Shown here: positions 49,013 through 57,749 of the stretch, one piece after another
How positions within the stretch are numbered: position 1 is the stretch's first letter
How the letters are laid out: every line of letters starts with the position of its first letter
Assembly (NCBI GenBank): GCA_943914475.1
Contig: CALUCE010000003.1
Coordinates: 1-64,000 of the forward strand
Length of the DNA: 64,000 bases
Reading direction: 5' to 3'
DNA from: an uncultured Anaerococcus sp.
Lineage (GTDB): Bacteria; Bacillota; Clostridia; Tissierellales; Peptoniphilaceae
Position numbers and translations under genes: made by a program
The notes under the pieces: model-generated
Databases searched by the model: none
What the model saw: only the letters and a program-made list of their open reading frames with translations
Told to the model about the DNA's origin: nothing

Positions 49013-50599
49013 CTATAACAAAGGAGCAAAGGGTTTAAAAATAGCACCCAATAGTTTTTTTCTTTTTGGATATTTCTCTACATCTTTCATAGTTATTTCC
49101 CTGCTTATATCAAAGCATATCTCAAAATCCCTATAAACATCCTTGTATATGGGACTTTTGTAAATATAGGCAGTGGTTTCAAAGTTTAAGTACAAGGCCC
49201 TAAAATCTAGGTTTACAGATCCCACCACTACTTTCTTATCATCTGAAAGCCAGGTTTTGGCGTGCATAAAGCCTGGTATATATTCATAAACTTTAACACC
49301 GGCTTTTATAAGTTTTTCATAGTGGGTTTTTGCTAGTAAGAAAGGAATGGTCTTATCTGGGATACCTGGAAGCACCACCCTTACATCTACCCCTCTTTGG
49401 GCAGCAAAACAAAGAGCTGAAACCATCTCATTATCCAAAATAAGGTATGGAGTCATAATATAAGCATAGTCTTTTGCAGTATTTAAAATGTGGAGGTAGA
49501 GGTTTTTGCTATACTTATCCTTCCTCATGGGATTGTCCCCTATTCCTATAAAATAACCTTCATTTTCTTTTACATGGCTGGTTAAATATTTTTCAAAATC
49601 CCTATCCTCATCTCCTGCATGCCACATTTGTAAAAACATAAGGGTAAATCTTTCAACTGCCATACCCTCTATCTTTACCAAGGTATCCTTCCAGTGGCCA
49701 AATCTTTCATAAACATTTATATATTCATCGGCTATATTTATTCCACCTGTAAAGACAACTTTTCCATCTACAACAAAAATTTTCCTATGGTCCCTATTAT
49801 TGTAATAAGTTGAAATAATAGGATAGATTGGAGAAAAGACCTTTACCTGTATGCCTAAATCTTCCATTTTTTGAGGAAAGTCTCTTTTTAGTCTGGTAAT
49901 GGCATTGGTGCCGTCATACATTAACCTTATCTCTACACCTTGGTTTGCCTTTTTGACCAGCTCTTCTAACATAGTTCCCCACATATAGCCCTTGTCTAGG
50001 ATAAAATATTCAAGGAATATGTATTCCTTGGCAGATCTTATGGCATCAAGCATATCATTGAAGGCATCTTCTCCAACAGGATAATACTTGCAAGTGGAGT
50101 TGGCATAGGTTGGAAAGTTTCCCTTGTTTAGCATGTAGGATGCTATATTATAAAATTCCTTATCTTCCTTTTTTAATTTTCTCATTAAGTTCATATCGAC
50201 ATTTAACATGTCCTTTGTCTCTTCTTCTATATCTATTATCCTTTTTTGTTCATATTTATGACCAATATCAAAATAAGCTAGGATAAAAAGAATAATTCCT
50301 GGAAAAGGAAAAATAGCTATGAAGATTGACCAAGATAACTTATCGTAAGGGTTTACGTCCATGTTTAGGATAATGACCAAACATACAACGGATGCCAGTA
50401 TACTTCCTCCAAAAAGTAATGAGCTATTAACCCAGATGGAGTTTATTAAGTAAAGGCCTATAAAAATTTGGGCTAGTATCAAAATCAAATAAAGCCCTGC
50501 CCTACCAAAAATAAATCCTATAAGAGAAAACTTGGTTTTTTCGACAAATTTATTGTTATTTATTGTCTCTATGATATTATTTTTATCTTTCTTTGGCAT
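49013..50599 (-). CDS. cls: Cardiolipin synthase (phospholipase D family)
   Basis: Cls condenses two phosphatidylglycerols into cardiolipin. The 528-aa protein has two N-terminal membrane segments (about 30-90), then two PLD domains with HxKxxxxD motifs: HRKIFVVDGKVVFTGG and HAKTWLSDDKKVVVGS. It starts at ATG 50599; an in-frame TTG at 50623 is in the promoter. No ribosome site is visible, and the TATAAT ends seven bases from the ATG, so the mRNA may be leaderless. Confidence 0.93.
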   Translation of the reverse strand: MPKKDKNNIIETINNNKFVEKTKFSLIGFIFGRAGLYLILILAQIFIGLYLINSIWVNSSLLFGGSILASVVCLVIILNMDVNPYDKLSWSIFIAIFPFPGIILFILAYFDIGHKYEQKRIIDIEEETKDMLNVDMNLMRKLKKEDKEFYNIASYMLNKGNFPTYANSTCKYYPVGEDAFNDMLDAIRSAKEYIFLEYFILDKGYMWGTMLEELVKKANQGVEIRLMYDGTNAITRLKRDFPQKMEDLGIQVKVFSPIYPIISTYYNNRDHRKIFVVDGKVVFTGGINIADEYINVYERFGHWKDTLVKIEGMAVERFTLMFLQMWHAGDEDRDFEKYLTSHVKENEGYFIGIGDNPMRKDKYSKNLYLHILNTAKDYAYIMTPYLILDNEMVSALCFAAQRGVDVRVVLPGIPDKTIPFLLAKTHYEKLIKAGVKVYEYIPGFMHAKTWLSDDKKVVVGSVNLDFRALYLNFETTAYIYKSPIYKDVYRDFEICFDISREITMKDVEKYPKRKKLLGAIFKPFAPLL

Positions 50600-50605
50600 A
50601 CAATC

Positions 50606-50634
50606 ATTATACAATTTATACAAATATAAAACAA
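50606..50634 (-). promoter_or_regulatory. Promoter of cls
   Basis: TTGTTT (50629-50634), 17-bp spacer, TATAAT (50606-50611). The ATG at 50599 is six bases from the -10 end. Confidence 0.65.
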
Positions 50635-50693
50635 TTTCCTAAGAAAAAACTTTGACAAAGCTATGTTTTATCAAGCTTTTAGAGATTTAAAAG

Positions 50694-50721
50694 TTGATTA
50701 TTAATACATTTATCCTATAAT
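50694..50721 (+). promoter_or_regulatory. Promoter of the pyridoxal kinase-MATE pair
   Basis: TTGATT (50694-50699), 16-bp spacer, TATAAT (50716-50721), 18 bases before the ATG. Confidence 0.65.
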
Positions 50722-50739
50722 AGAGAAATAGAGGTAATT

Positions 50740-51519
50740 ATGAAAAAAGTATTGATATTAAATGATTTTGTTTCTTGGGGAAGGCTTGCCGGATCCCAAG
50801 TTGACGCGATTCTTACTTATAAAGATTATGATGTAATGTTCTTACCCACAGCTCTAATTTCAAATATGTTTTCTATGGGTGGAATTTCTGTTTTGGATAC
50901 AAGTGAATATTTGGAAGAAACTTTAGATAAATGGGCCAAGATGGGCCAAATTTTTGATGCTGTTTTTATAGGCTATCTTAAAAATGCTAGGCAAAAAGAT
51001 TTAATAAAGAAATTTTTAAAGTCTTTGGACCATAGACCACTTATAATCCACGACCCAATCATGGCAGATCACGGAGCCCTATACAAGGGACTTGATCCAA
51101 ATATAGTTGAAATCCAAAGAGAAGTAGCAGAATTTTCTGATATATTAATTCCTAATTTCACAGAAGCAGGTTTTCTTGCGGGAAATGAGGGAAAATATGT
51201 TGAAGAGATTGTAAAAACTCTTGGAAAAAATGGAAAAAAAGTGATTATAACTTCAGTAAAAGATGAGGGTATACATAAAATCATAAGCTATAGTGAAAAT
51301 CGCCTTGAAGAAATACCTTATGACCATATAGACAAAGCTTTTGCAGGAACTGGAGATATTTTTGATGGAATCTTCCTAGCATCTTTCTTGGAAAGTAAGG
51401 ATTTTAAAAAGTCCATCATAAAAGCAAAAGATATTATCTCAAAAATTTTGAAAGACAAAATCAAAAGAGATGAAGAGTCTATAGATATCAGAATAGAAAA
51501 GTATCTAGAATTTATATGA
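50740..51519 (+). CDS. Pyridoxal/pyridoxamine kinase (ribokinase superfamily)
   Basis: The 259-aa protein matches the PdxY-type kinases that phosphorylate B6 vitamers. It has ILNDFVSWGRLAGSQVDA, LPTALISNM, DPIMADHGALYKG with the ATP-side Asp, and the catalytic GTGD (in FAGTGDIFDG, about residues 203-212). A shared role in PLP supply for SufS and other enzymes is plausible. Vitamin synthesis genes are not adjacent. It is followed 23 bases later by a MATE pump. Confidence 0.88.
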   Translation: MKKVLILNDFVSWGRLAGSQVDAILTYKDYDVMFLPTALISNMFSMGGISVLDTSEYLEETLDKWAKMGQIFDAVFIGYLKNARQKDLIKKFLKSLDHRPLIIHDPIMADHGALYKGLDPNIVEIQREVAEFSDILIPNFTEAGFLAGNEGKYVEEIVKTLGKNGKKVIITSVKDEGIHKIISYSENRLEEIPYDHIDKAFAGTGDIFDGIFLASFLESKDFKKSIIKAKDIISKILKDKIKRDEESIDIRIEKYLEFI

Positions 51520-51542
51520 GGAAAGTTTAAGGGTGATAAAAT

Positions 51543-52883
51543 TTGATAAAAAATAAATATATAAAAAGAACTATATCCATAGCCTGGCCATCGGTCCTAG
51601 AATCATTTTTTATAGCTGTAGCAGGACTTATAGACACACTCATGGTATCAAACCTGGGAAGTCACGCTGTAGCTGCCGTAGGACTTACTACCCAGCCTAA
51701 ATTTATAGCCTTCTCTATCTTTATGGCCATATCCGTATCAGTATCGGCCCTGGTCGCCAGAAGAAGAGGAGAACAAGATAAGTTTAAGGCCAACCAGACC
51801 TTGGTCACAGCCATGGTCATGTCCTTGATTTTGTGTTTGATAGTAACTTCCTTGATGATATATTTTACACCAGAGATTATAAGACTGTCTGGGTCAAGTG
51901 AAGAAACTCACGATTTGGGTGTTAATTATCTGAGAATAATCATGGCAGGACTTATTTTTAATATTATATCCATGAATATAAACTCAGCCCAAAGAGGATC
52001 TGGAAATACAAGGATTGCCTTTACAACCAACCTTGTTTCATCCATTGTAAATATATTCTTTAACTATCTTTTGATAGATGGTAATTGGGGTTTTCCAGCT
52101 CTTGGAGTAACAGGTGCAGCCCTTGCAACAGTTATAGGTACAGCAGTGGCAGCAGCCATGTCCATAGCTTCTCTTTTCAGAAGAGAATCTTTTGTTTCCC
52201 TACCATTGATGGTAAAAAGAAAGATAGGCTTTGCCAAAGATATAGCCAAGGAAATTACCAACCTAGGTTCTACCATCTTTGCAGAAAACCTAGCAGCAAG
52301 AATAGGTTTCTTGGTTACAGCCGTAACAGCCGCCAAGCTTGGTACAGACCAATTTGCTGCCCACAACGTAGGTATGAACCTACTATCCCTATCCTTCGCC
52401 TTTGGTGATGGAATGCAGGTAGCAGCAGTAGCCCTTACAGGTAATGCCCTAGGTGCAGGAAAAAAAGACGAGGCTATAAAATATGGTAAGACTTGCCAAG
52501 AAATAGGTCTTACTATTTCAGGAATTATAGCAGCAGTCTTCGTTCTCTTTAGAAAATCCATCTTTAGGGTCTTCTTTGATGATCCAAAGATAGTGGAAAT
52601 GGGTGAAGTAATAATAATGTTCTTAATCTTTATAGTACTTTTCCAAATTTCTCAAGTAATATTTGGAGGATGTTTAAGAGCAGCAGGCGATGTAAGATTT
52701 ACCCTCCTTGCCTCCCTACTTTCTATAACCCTTGTTAGAAGTGTTTCTACCCTAATATATGTAAATGTCCTAGGACTTGGACTAGCAGGTATATGGCTTG
52801 GTATATTGTCAGATCAGATATGTAGACTCCTTATACTTAGGCGGAGATTTAAACAAGGTAAGTGGGTTGACAGAAAAATATAA
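51543..52883 (+). CDS. MATE-family multidrug/sodium antiporter
   Basis: The 446-aa protein has about 12 membrane helices in two matching halves. It begins RTISIAWPSVLESFFIAVAGLIDTLMVSNLG, has the TTQPKF element, and NLVSSIVNIFFNYLL in the first half. MATE pumps move drugs or toxic metabolites with Na+ or H+. The start is TTG after GGGTGAT. It is probably in one transcript with the kinase. Confidence 0.93.
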   Translation: MIKNKYIKRTISIAWPSVLESFFIAVAGLIDTLMVSNLGSHAVAAVGLTTQPKFIAFSIFMAISVSVSALVARRRGEQDKFKANQTLVTAMVMSLILCLIVTSLMIYFTPEIIRLSGSSEETHDLGVNYLRIIMAGLIFNIISMNINSAQRGSGNTRIAFTTNLVSSIVNIFFNYLLIDGNWGFPALGVTGAALATVIGTAVAAAMSIASLFRRESFVSLPLMVKRKIGFAKDIAKEITNLGSTIFAENLAARIGFLVTAVTAAKLGTDQFAAHNVGMNLLSLSFAFGDGMQVAAVALTGNALGAGKKDEAIKYGKTCQEIGLTISGIIAAVFVLFRKSIFRVFFDDPKIVEMGEVIIMFLIFIVLFQISQVIFGGCLRAAGDVRFTLLASLLSITLVRSVSTLIYVNVLGLGLAGIWLGILSDQICRLLILRRRFKQGKWVDRKI

Positions 52884-52928
52884 GGTACACATAAATAATT
52901 TTAAAATAAATATTTTTTCTATATAGAC

Positions 52929-52955
52929 TTGATTTCTCTATAAAGTGGGTATAAT
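52929..52955 (+). promoter_or_regulatory. Promoter of the acidic lipoprotein gene
   Basis: TTGATT (52929-52934), 15-bp spacer, TATAAT (52950-52955). The hairpin at 52961-52988 would sit at the very 5' end of the mRNA. Confidence 0.6.
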
Positions 52956-52960
52956 ATACT

Positions 52961-52988
52961 AATAGGAAATATTTTTTTATTTCCTATT
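52961..52988 (+). other. 5'-end hairpin of the lipoprotein mRNA
   Basis: AATAGGAAATA (52961-52971) pairs perfectly with TATTTCCTATT (52978-52988), eleven base pairs with a T6 loop, a few bases after the -10. It may protect the mRNA 5' end. Confidence 0.5.
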
Positions 52989-53035
52989 TGGAAAAAATTT
53001 GAAGAGAGAATATCATTTCTTTTAAGGAGGAAATT

Positions 53036-53317
53036 ATGAAAATTAAAAAAATATTACCATTACTAGGACTTTCACTTGCATTAGTTGCATGTGGTGGAGA
53101 CAAACCAGCTGATAACCCATCAAGCGACGCTACAGAAACAACAACTGTAGAAGAACCAGCAAGCGAAGAAACTACAACTGACGATCAAAGCATGGAAACT
53201 GAAACTGAAGATACAACAACAACTGATACAGAAGAAAACACAGACGAAAATGCAGATACTGCTACAACAGATGAAAATGCAGCATCTACAGAAACAGAAG
53301 ATACAAACAATAACTAG
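53036..53317 (+). CDS. Small acidic, Thr/Glu/Asp-rich lipoprotein
   Basis: The 93-aa protein begins MKIKKILPLLGLSLALVACG; the lipobox LVAC puts the lipid Cys at 19. The whole mature part (about 75 residues) is low complexity: Thr, Glu, Asp, Asn and Ala, for example TETEDTTTTDTEENTDENAD, with no fold. It could be a flexible, strongly negative surface coat. AGGAGG precedes the ATG, so expression may be high. No family is recognised. Confidence 0.75.
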   Translation: MKIKKILPLLGLSLALVACGGDKPADNPSSDATETTTVEEPASEETTTDDQSMETETEDTTTTDTEENTDENADTATTDENAASTETEDTNNN

Positions 53318-53326
53318 AAAAAAGTT

Positions 53327-53352
53327 AAGACGAGGCTAGACCTCGTCTTTTT
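53327..53352 (+). terminator. Terminator of the lipoprotein gene
   Basis: AAGACGAGG (53327-53335) pairs with CCTCGTCTT (53341-53349), T5 after. Confidence 0.9.
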
Positions 53353-53397
53353 ATATACCAAATATTTGATTAATAGTATTAAACTTATAAAATCCCA

Positions 53398-53419
53398 TAA
53401 AAAAACGCCCCTAGGGGGC
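53398..53419 (-). terminator. Terminator of the veg gene
   Basis: GCCCC and GGGGC (53407-53411, 53415-53419) with a short loop, followed by a T7 run on the minus strand. Confidence 0.75.
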
Positions 53420-53425
53420 TTCTTT

Positions 53426-53665
53426 TTAGTTATCGACTTGTAATTCAACTGTTGATGTTAGGATATCTGAATATGAATAAGAAATAGTCCTTTCATCGTT
53501 GAAGTCATTATTTATCTTTACTGTAAAAACACTTGGGAAGGCATCGATGATTACGCCAGATTTTGTAACAATTCTTTTTCTTCCCTTATCAGCTTTTACA
53601 ATTACTTCTTTTCCTACATTAGCCTCTACTTCCGACCTTATTTCTTGAACTGTTTTTAATTCCAT
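53426..53665 (-). CDS. veg: Veg family protein
   Basis: The 79-aa protein matches Veg, the biofilm-linked small protein of Bacillus: IRSEVEANVGKEVIVKADKGRKR, then the SGVIIDAFPSVFTVKI block and the closing ISYSYSDILTSTVELQV. AAGGTGAT at proper distance selects the ATG at 53665. In Bacillus, Veg stimulates extracellular matrix genes; here the role is inferred from similarity only. A consensus promoter suggests high expression. Confidence 0.93.
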   Translation of the reverse strand: MELKTVQEIRSEVEANVGKEVIVKADKGRKRIVTKSGVIIDAFPSVFTVKINNDFNDERTISYSYSDILTSTVELQVDN

Positions 53666-53697
53666 TGTTTTATCACCTTCCATGCATTATTAATTAA

Positions 53698-53726
53698 ATT
53701 ATACTATGGAATCACGTTTTTGTCAA
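53698..53726 (-). promoter_or_regulatory. Consensus promoter of veg
   Basis: TTGACA (53721-53726), 17-bp spacer, TATAAT (53698-53703): both boxes and the spacing are ideal. Confidence 0.9.
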
Positions 53727-53804
53727 GTCGGCTAAATATTATACTGCACTCAGAAATTTTTGTCAAATTTTTATTTAATTTCCAAGTGCAGTTGTTTTAA
53801 AGCT

Positions 53805-55652
53805 TTAGATTAACTTCCAAATATTCTTAGCATAGGCTACTGGATCATCTATATCTAGACCTTCTATAAGTTTTGCTTGGTCTAGGAGAAGATTTGCTAG
53901 CATATTAAATTTATCCTTATCTTCCTCATAAGCGTCATTTAGAAGCTCGTAGGCCTTGGAGTCCTTGTTTATCTCTAGGACTTTTTCTGCCTTAACTTCT
54001 GGAGCATTTGGTTGACCCTTCAAGGTCTTTTCCATTTCTATGGATATATCTCCTCTTTGCTTAATCATGGAAGGAAGATCTCCTAGTTTGTCTGTAAGCT
54101 TAACTTCTACCACTTCTTCAGGGAGAGCTTTTTCTATTTCTTTTAGAATTTCTGCCTTATCTTCATCCTTGACTTCTTCCTCATCTACTTGGTTGATAGA
54201 TTTAAATGGAATTTCTTTATAATCTCCAAGCATCTTTATCAAGAATTCATCAAGTTTTTCTGTTAGTAAAAGTACATCCACATTTTCATCAATTACGGCT
54301 AATTGTGGGGAATTTTTTATCCTATCTACAGATTCTCCTACTGCATAGAGGATGTTTTCTTCTGTAGATGCCATATTTTCCTTATATTCTTTTAGACTTA
54401 TAAGCTTATCTTCTTTTCTAGAATAGAACATTAAGAGGTCTTCAAGGTCTTCCTTGTTCATAGCATAGGATTCATAGATAGCCATCTTTATAGTATTGCC
54501 AAATTCTTTAAAGAAAGCATCATAGTCATCTCTCTTATTTTTTTGCATATCAAGAAGATGATCTTTGATCTTCTTATTGATTTGCTTGGCTATAAACCTA
54601 AGTTGCCTATCTCTTTGAAGGGTTTCTCTGGATATATTAAGCGAAATATCATCACTTTCTACTACTCCCTTAACAAAGGAATAGGCATCATCTACCAAAT
54701 CTTCGCACCTATCTTGGATTTTAACTCCATGGGAGTATAGTTGGAGTCCCTTTTGATAATCTTTTGAATAGTAGTCAAATGGAGCCTTTTTTGGTATGAA
54801 TACTAGGGCCTTAAAGGCTACAAGTCCTTCAATGTTTAAATGCATGTGGGAAAGTGGTTCATCAAAACCAAAGTTTTGGTATCTGTAGAAGTTTTTGTAG
54901 TCTTCTTCCTTAAGCTCATTTTTGGATTTTTTCCAAATTGGAGTTTCAGAGTTTAATACTTCGTATTCCTTATAATCTTCATATTTTGGATTTTCTTCTG
55001 TAGAATCTTCTGCTGGTCTTGACTTGGTCATTAGCATTTTTATTGGAAATCTAATGTAGTTGGAATGATCTGTTACCAAGTTTTTTAAAGTATAAGGATC
55101 TGTGTAAGTATCATAGGATTCATCTTCTTCATTTTCCTTTAAGTATAAGGTTACTTCTGTTCCTATATCTTCTTTGTCAATTTCTTCTATAGTGAAACCA
55201 TCTGCGTTTTCACTTGTCCAGATATAGGCCTTGTCCGAAGTAGATTTTTTAGTCCTTACTTCTACCTTATCTGCTACCATAAAGGATGAATAAAAACCAA
55301 CACCAAATTGTCCTATAAGTTGGTCTATATCTTCCTTGGCCATTTCTTTTTTAAAAGATTCTGTTCCAGATTTGGCTATGGTACCAAGGTTTTCTATAAG
55401 ATCAGCCTCATCCATACCAATACCTGTATCCTTTACTGTAAGACTTCTCTCATCCTTGTTTGGTATAAGTTCTATATAATAGTCTTCCTTGTTTACTTCT
55501 TTTTCAGATTTTAAATCTTCATAATATCTCTTATCTAGAGCGTCTGATGCATTTGATATTATCTCTCTTAAGAAAATTTCCTTTTCTGTATAAATGGAGT
55601 GGATCATAAGATCCATAATCTTTTTTGCTTCTGCCTTAAATTCTTGTCTCAT
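53805..55652 (-). CDS. htpG: Chaperone HtpG (Hsp90)
   Basis: HtpG is the bacterial Hsp90, an ATP-driven chaperone. The 615-aa protein begins QEFKAEAKKIMDLMIHSIYTEKEIFLREIISNASDALDK (ATP lid start), has DTGIGM and GQFGVGFYSSFMVAD (nucleotide site), the middle domain with FIPKKAPFDYYS and SRETLQRDRQL, and a C-terminal dimer domain. It has a CIRCE-like operator in its leader, pointing to HrcA control rather than the unregulated or class III type. Confidence 0.97.
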   Translation of the reverse strand: MRQEFKAEAKKIMDLMIHSIYTEKEIFLREIISNASDALDKRYYEDLKSEKEVNKEDYYIELIPNKDERSLTVKDTGIGMDEADLIENLGTIAKSGTESFKKEMAKEDIDQLIGQFGVGFYSSFMVADKVEVRTKKSTSDKAYIWTSENADGFTIEEIDKEDIGTEVTLYLKENEEDESYDTYTDPYTLKNLVTDHSNYIRFPIKMLMTKSRPAEDSTEENPKYEDYKEYEVLNSETPIWKKSKNELKEEDYKNFYRYQNFGFDEPLSHMHLNIEGLVAFKALVFIPKKAPFDYYSKDYQKGLQLYSHGVKIQDRCEDLVDDAYSFVKGVVESDDISLNISRETLQRDRQLRFIAKQINKKIKDHLLDMQKNKRDDYDAFFKEFGNTIKMAIYESYAMNKEDLEDLLMFYSRKEDKLISLKEYKENMASTEENILYAVGESVDRIKNSPQLAVIDENVDVLLLTEKLDEFLIKMLGDYKEIPFKSINQVDEEEVKDEDKAEILKEIEKALPEEVVEVKLTDKLGDLPSMIKQRGDISIEMEKTLKGQPNAPEVKAEKVLEINKDSKAYELLNDAYEEDKDKFNMLANLLLDQAKLIEGLDIDDPVAYAKNIWKLI

Positions 55653-55662
55653 CTATGCCTCC

Positions 55663-55689
55663 TTAGCACTGTGGTGTATCGACTGCTAA
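55663..55689. promoter_or_regulatory. CIRCE-like operator (HrcA site) upstream of htpG
   Basis: TTAGCACTG - 9 bp - GACTGCTAA (55663-55671, 55681-55689). The CIRCE consensus is TTAGCACTC-N9-GAGTGCTAA; each arm differs in one base and the spacing is exact. It lies between the -10 and the ribosome site. Confidence 0.85.
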
Positions 55690-55690
55690 T

Positions 55691-55718
55691 ACTATACTAA
55701 TAAATTAATAGCTTGCAA
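55691..55718 (-). promoter_or_regulatory. Promoter of htpG
   Basis: TTGCAA (55713-55718), 16-bp spacer, TATAGT (55691-55696), directly next to the CIRCE-like site. Confidence 0.65.
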
Positions 55719-55722
55719 ATAT

Positions 55723-56103
55723 TTATGACTGATCCCCATTTTCTTTTTCTATTTTCTCGTCTATCTCTTTAAGTTTTCTTGCTAGGGCAAAGATTTGACT
55801 TTGTATTTTGATTTTTTCTTCTTGGATGATTTTACTTCTTTTTTCAAAGTCTCTTTTTGTCTTCAAAGAAAAAACGAAAAGTAGGACTATAAAGCCTATC
55901 AAAAAGCCACCTATTATATTTCTATCATCAAGTCCCATATACTTTAAAATAAGGGCAAAAACCATGGCCAAAAGCAAGGGTTTTACAAAAAATTTCCCAA
56001 AGGACTTGCTTAAATTTTCCTCTTCCAAGGAAAAGAGTTTATTTCTTTCTATTTCTATCTGATCAAGTAGATCTTTTTTCTTTTTTTCTAAGTTCTCTTT
56101 CAT
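55723..56103 (-). CDS. Membrane protein with two coiled-coil arms, unknown function
   Basis: The 126-aa protein has an N-terminal coiled coil (about 1-33, KENLEKKKKDLLDQIEIER), two membrane segments (about 38-56 and 63-82) and a second coiled coil to the end. No enzyme motif is visible. AGGAGG lies before the ATG. It precedes htpG but the CIRCE site and promoter separate them. Confidence 0.7.
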   Translation of the reverse strand: MKENLEKKKKDLLDQIEIERNKLFSLEEENLSKSFGKFFVKPLLLAMVFALILKYMGLDDRNIIGGFLIGFIVLLFVFSLKTKRDFEKRSKIIQEEKIKIQSQIFALARKLKEIDEKIEKENGDQS

Positions 56104-56174
56104 AAATCCTCCTTCCTATATCATACCTTTTTTCTAGGGATTATAAATTTATCTTTAATTCCTAGCAAAACACT

Positions 56175-56202
56175 TTGATTTTTTAGGATTTTATAGTAAA
56201 AT
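56175..56202 (+). promoter_or_regulatory. Promoter of the DUF1858 gene
   Basis: TTGATT (56175-56180), 16-bp spacer, TAAAAT (56197-56202). Confidence 0.6.
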
Positions 56203-56227
56203 AAGTTAGTGTATAGGAGGGATGCTT

Positions 56228-56443
56228 ATGGCAACAGAAGAAAAAAAAGATACCAAAGTGAAAATCACTAACGATATGCTTATTGGCGAAATTATTCAGG
56301 CTAAACCTGAATCTATAAATACATTCTTAAGCGTAGGATTGGGTTGTATTGCTTGCCCTTCAGCTTTATACGAAACTTTAGAAGAAGCTTGTATGGTGCA
56401 CGGACTTGACCCTAACTACCTACTAGAAAAACTAAATGCTTAG
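56228..56443 (+). CDS. DUF1858-domain protein with CxxC
   Basis: The 71-aa protein matches DUF1858: ITNDMLIGEIIQAKPESINTF, then the GLGCIACPSA motif with the CxxC (Cys 40-43), and a closing LEEACMVHGLDPNYLLEKLN. The fold usually appears alone or before hybrid cluster or disulfide enzymes, so a redox or metal-binding role is possible but unproven. GGAGGG at seven bases selects the ATG at 56228. Confidence 0.85.
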   Translation: MATEEKKDTKVKITNDMLIGEIIQAKPESINTFLSVGLGCIACPSALYETLEEACMVHGLDPNYLLEKLNA

Positions 56444-56452
56444 TTTAAAGTA

Positions 56453-56479
56453 AAAAAGGGCCCCTGAGGGGTCCTTTTT
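56453..56479. terminator. Two-way terminator between the DUF1858 and glycosyltransferase genes
   Basis: AAAAAGGGCCCC and GGGGTCCTTTTT form a 12-bp stem with one G-T pair and a TGA loop. Confidence 0.9.
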
Positions 56480-56507
56480 CTGTGCTTTTTATATTAATAT
56501 TTTTCTA

Positions 56508-57710
56508 CTAATCCTTAATAATTTTAAGTATTCTCTGACCTAGATTTTCCCAACTATAGGTCCTTATCTTTGTCTCTATTTCTTTTGTGAAAAGATCTTG
56601 GTCTAATCTTTCGATTTGTTTTTCTATATTTGTAGCAAGTCTTTTTACATAGTCATCTGTTTCGTCCTCGACTGGCTTATCTACATCATAGATTGTAGGA
56701 AGTTCGGTAAATTCTATAAGCTTGTTTTCTATTATTTCATCGTCCAAAAATTCCCTAAGTCCCTTTATTTCACTTGTTACTACAAGTTTATTGCAGGCAA
56801 GGGCCTCTATAGCTATTAAGCCTAGGGCTTCAAAGTAAGAAGGTAGTACGAAGATATCTGAAGCCTTTAAATGAATTGCCATGGTCTCTTGGTTTTCTGC
56901 ATCATAAAGTTTTAGTCTATCTGAATAGTTTGCGTTTTTCTTTAGTAAATCTTCTGACTCCTTGTCAGCATTTCCAACTATATGTAATTCTAAGTTTTTG
57001 TGCTTTTCTTCTAAAATAGGAAGGGTTTTTGCAAGTTCAAATACCCCCTTGGACCTACTAATTTTTCCAGCATACATGATTCGGATTTTTTCTTCATTCT
57101 TTATATCTTCCGGGAAAAATATCTTCTCATTATAGCCCCCACCTACTAGGTGTATTTTTTCTCTATCAACTTTTAAAATTTCTTCTATGTTTTTATTTTC
57201 TAGTGGAGTTACTGTTAGGACCTTATCTAGATTTCTAATATTTTCTAGTCTTTTAAGAAATCTTCCATGCTTTAGTACTTGTCTTAGGTCTGTTCCGTGA
57301 GATATGCCTATAACTTTCCTATCATCAAAGACCCTTCTTACCAAATCTGTTACTATAAACAAATGGTGGCTTATCACTAAATCTGGTTTAAAATCCCTCT
57401 TGGCTTCTTCTAGCTTTTCTTTAAACTTATCCAAGACCAGGTCTATTTCTTCTTCGCTCATATCTCCATAAACAGTGGAAGGATATGGCATCACATCACT
57501 CATACCACAGATATGAAATGGAAGTTCTTTAGTATTGTAGATAACTTCATTTTTATATTGAGCATCAACCTTAAGATCAATCCCCTCTTCACTTCCGTAG
57601 ATAGCTCCATTTTCTATACCCATCTCTTTAAAGCTTTCTATTAGGTTGGTAAAATATACGCCACTTCCGGTTTTTGCTGGCAGTTGTGTTAAAACATGTA
57701 GTATTCTCAT
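56508..57710 (-). CDS. Glycosyltransferase family 4 protein
   Basis: The 400-aa protein has the GT-B fold: N-terminal Rossmann half beginning MRILHVLTQLPAKTGSGVYFTNLIES, SHHLFIV and GISHGTDLRQ, and the C-terminal nucleotide-sugar half with IRIMYAGKISRSKGVFELAK, VLPSYFEALGLIAIEALAC (the E-x7-E motif). Donor and acceptor are unknown. It follows the ABC ATPase by 39 bases and ends at the 56453 terminator, so it is probably the last gene of the importer operon, an unusual pairing. Confidence 0.9.
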   Translation of the reverse strand: MRILHVLTQLPAKTGSGVYFTNLIESFKEMGIENGAIYGSEEGIDLKVDAQYKNEVIYNTKELPFHICGMSDVMPYPSTVYGDMSEEEIDLVLDKFKEKLEEAKRDFKPDLVISHHLFIVTDLVRRVFDDRKVIGISHGTDLRQVLKHGRFLKRLENIRNLDKVLTVTPLENKNIEEILKVDREKIHLVGGGYNEKIFFPEDIKNEEKIRIMYAGKISRSKGVFELAKTLPILEEKHKNLELHIVGNADKESEDLLKKNANYSDRLKLYDAENQETMAIHLKASDIFVLPSYFEALGLIAIEALACNKLVVTSEIKGLREFLDDEIIENKLIEFTELPTIYDVDKPVEDETDDYVKRLATNIEKQIERLDQDLFTKEIETKIRTYSWENLGQRILKIIKD

Positions 57711-57749
57711 TTCCTCTCCTTACTTTATAAAGCTCTATCTAGGAAAAGA

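Noticed and set aside
52884..52920. Terminator after the MATE gene
   Set aside because: Only weak A/T pairing is present, with no GC stem, so I do not call it.
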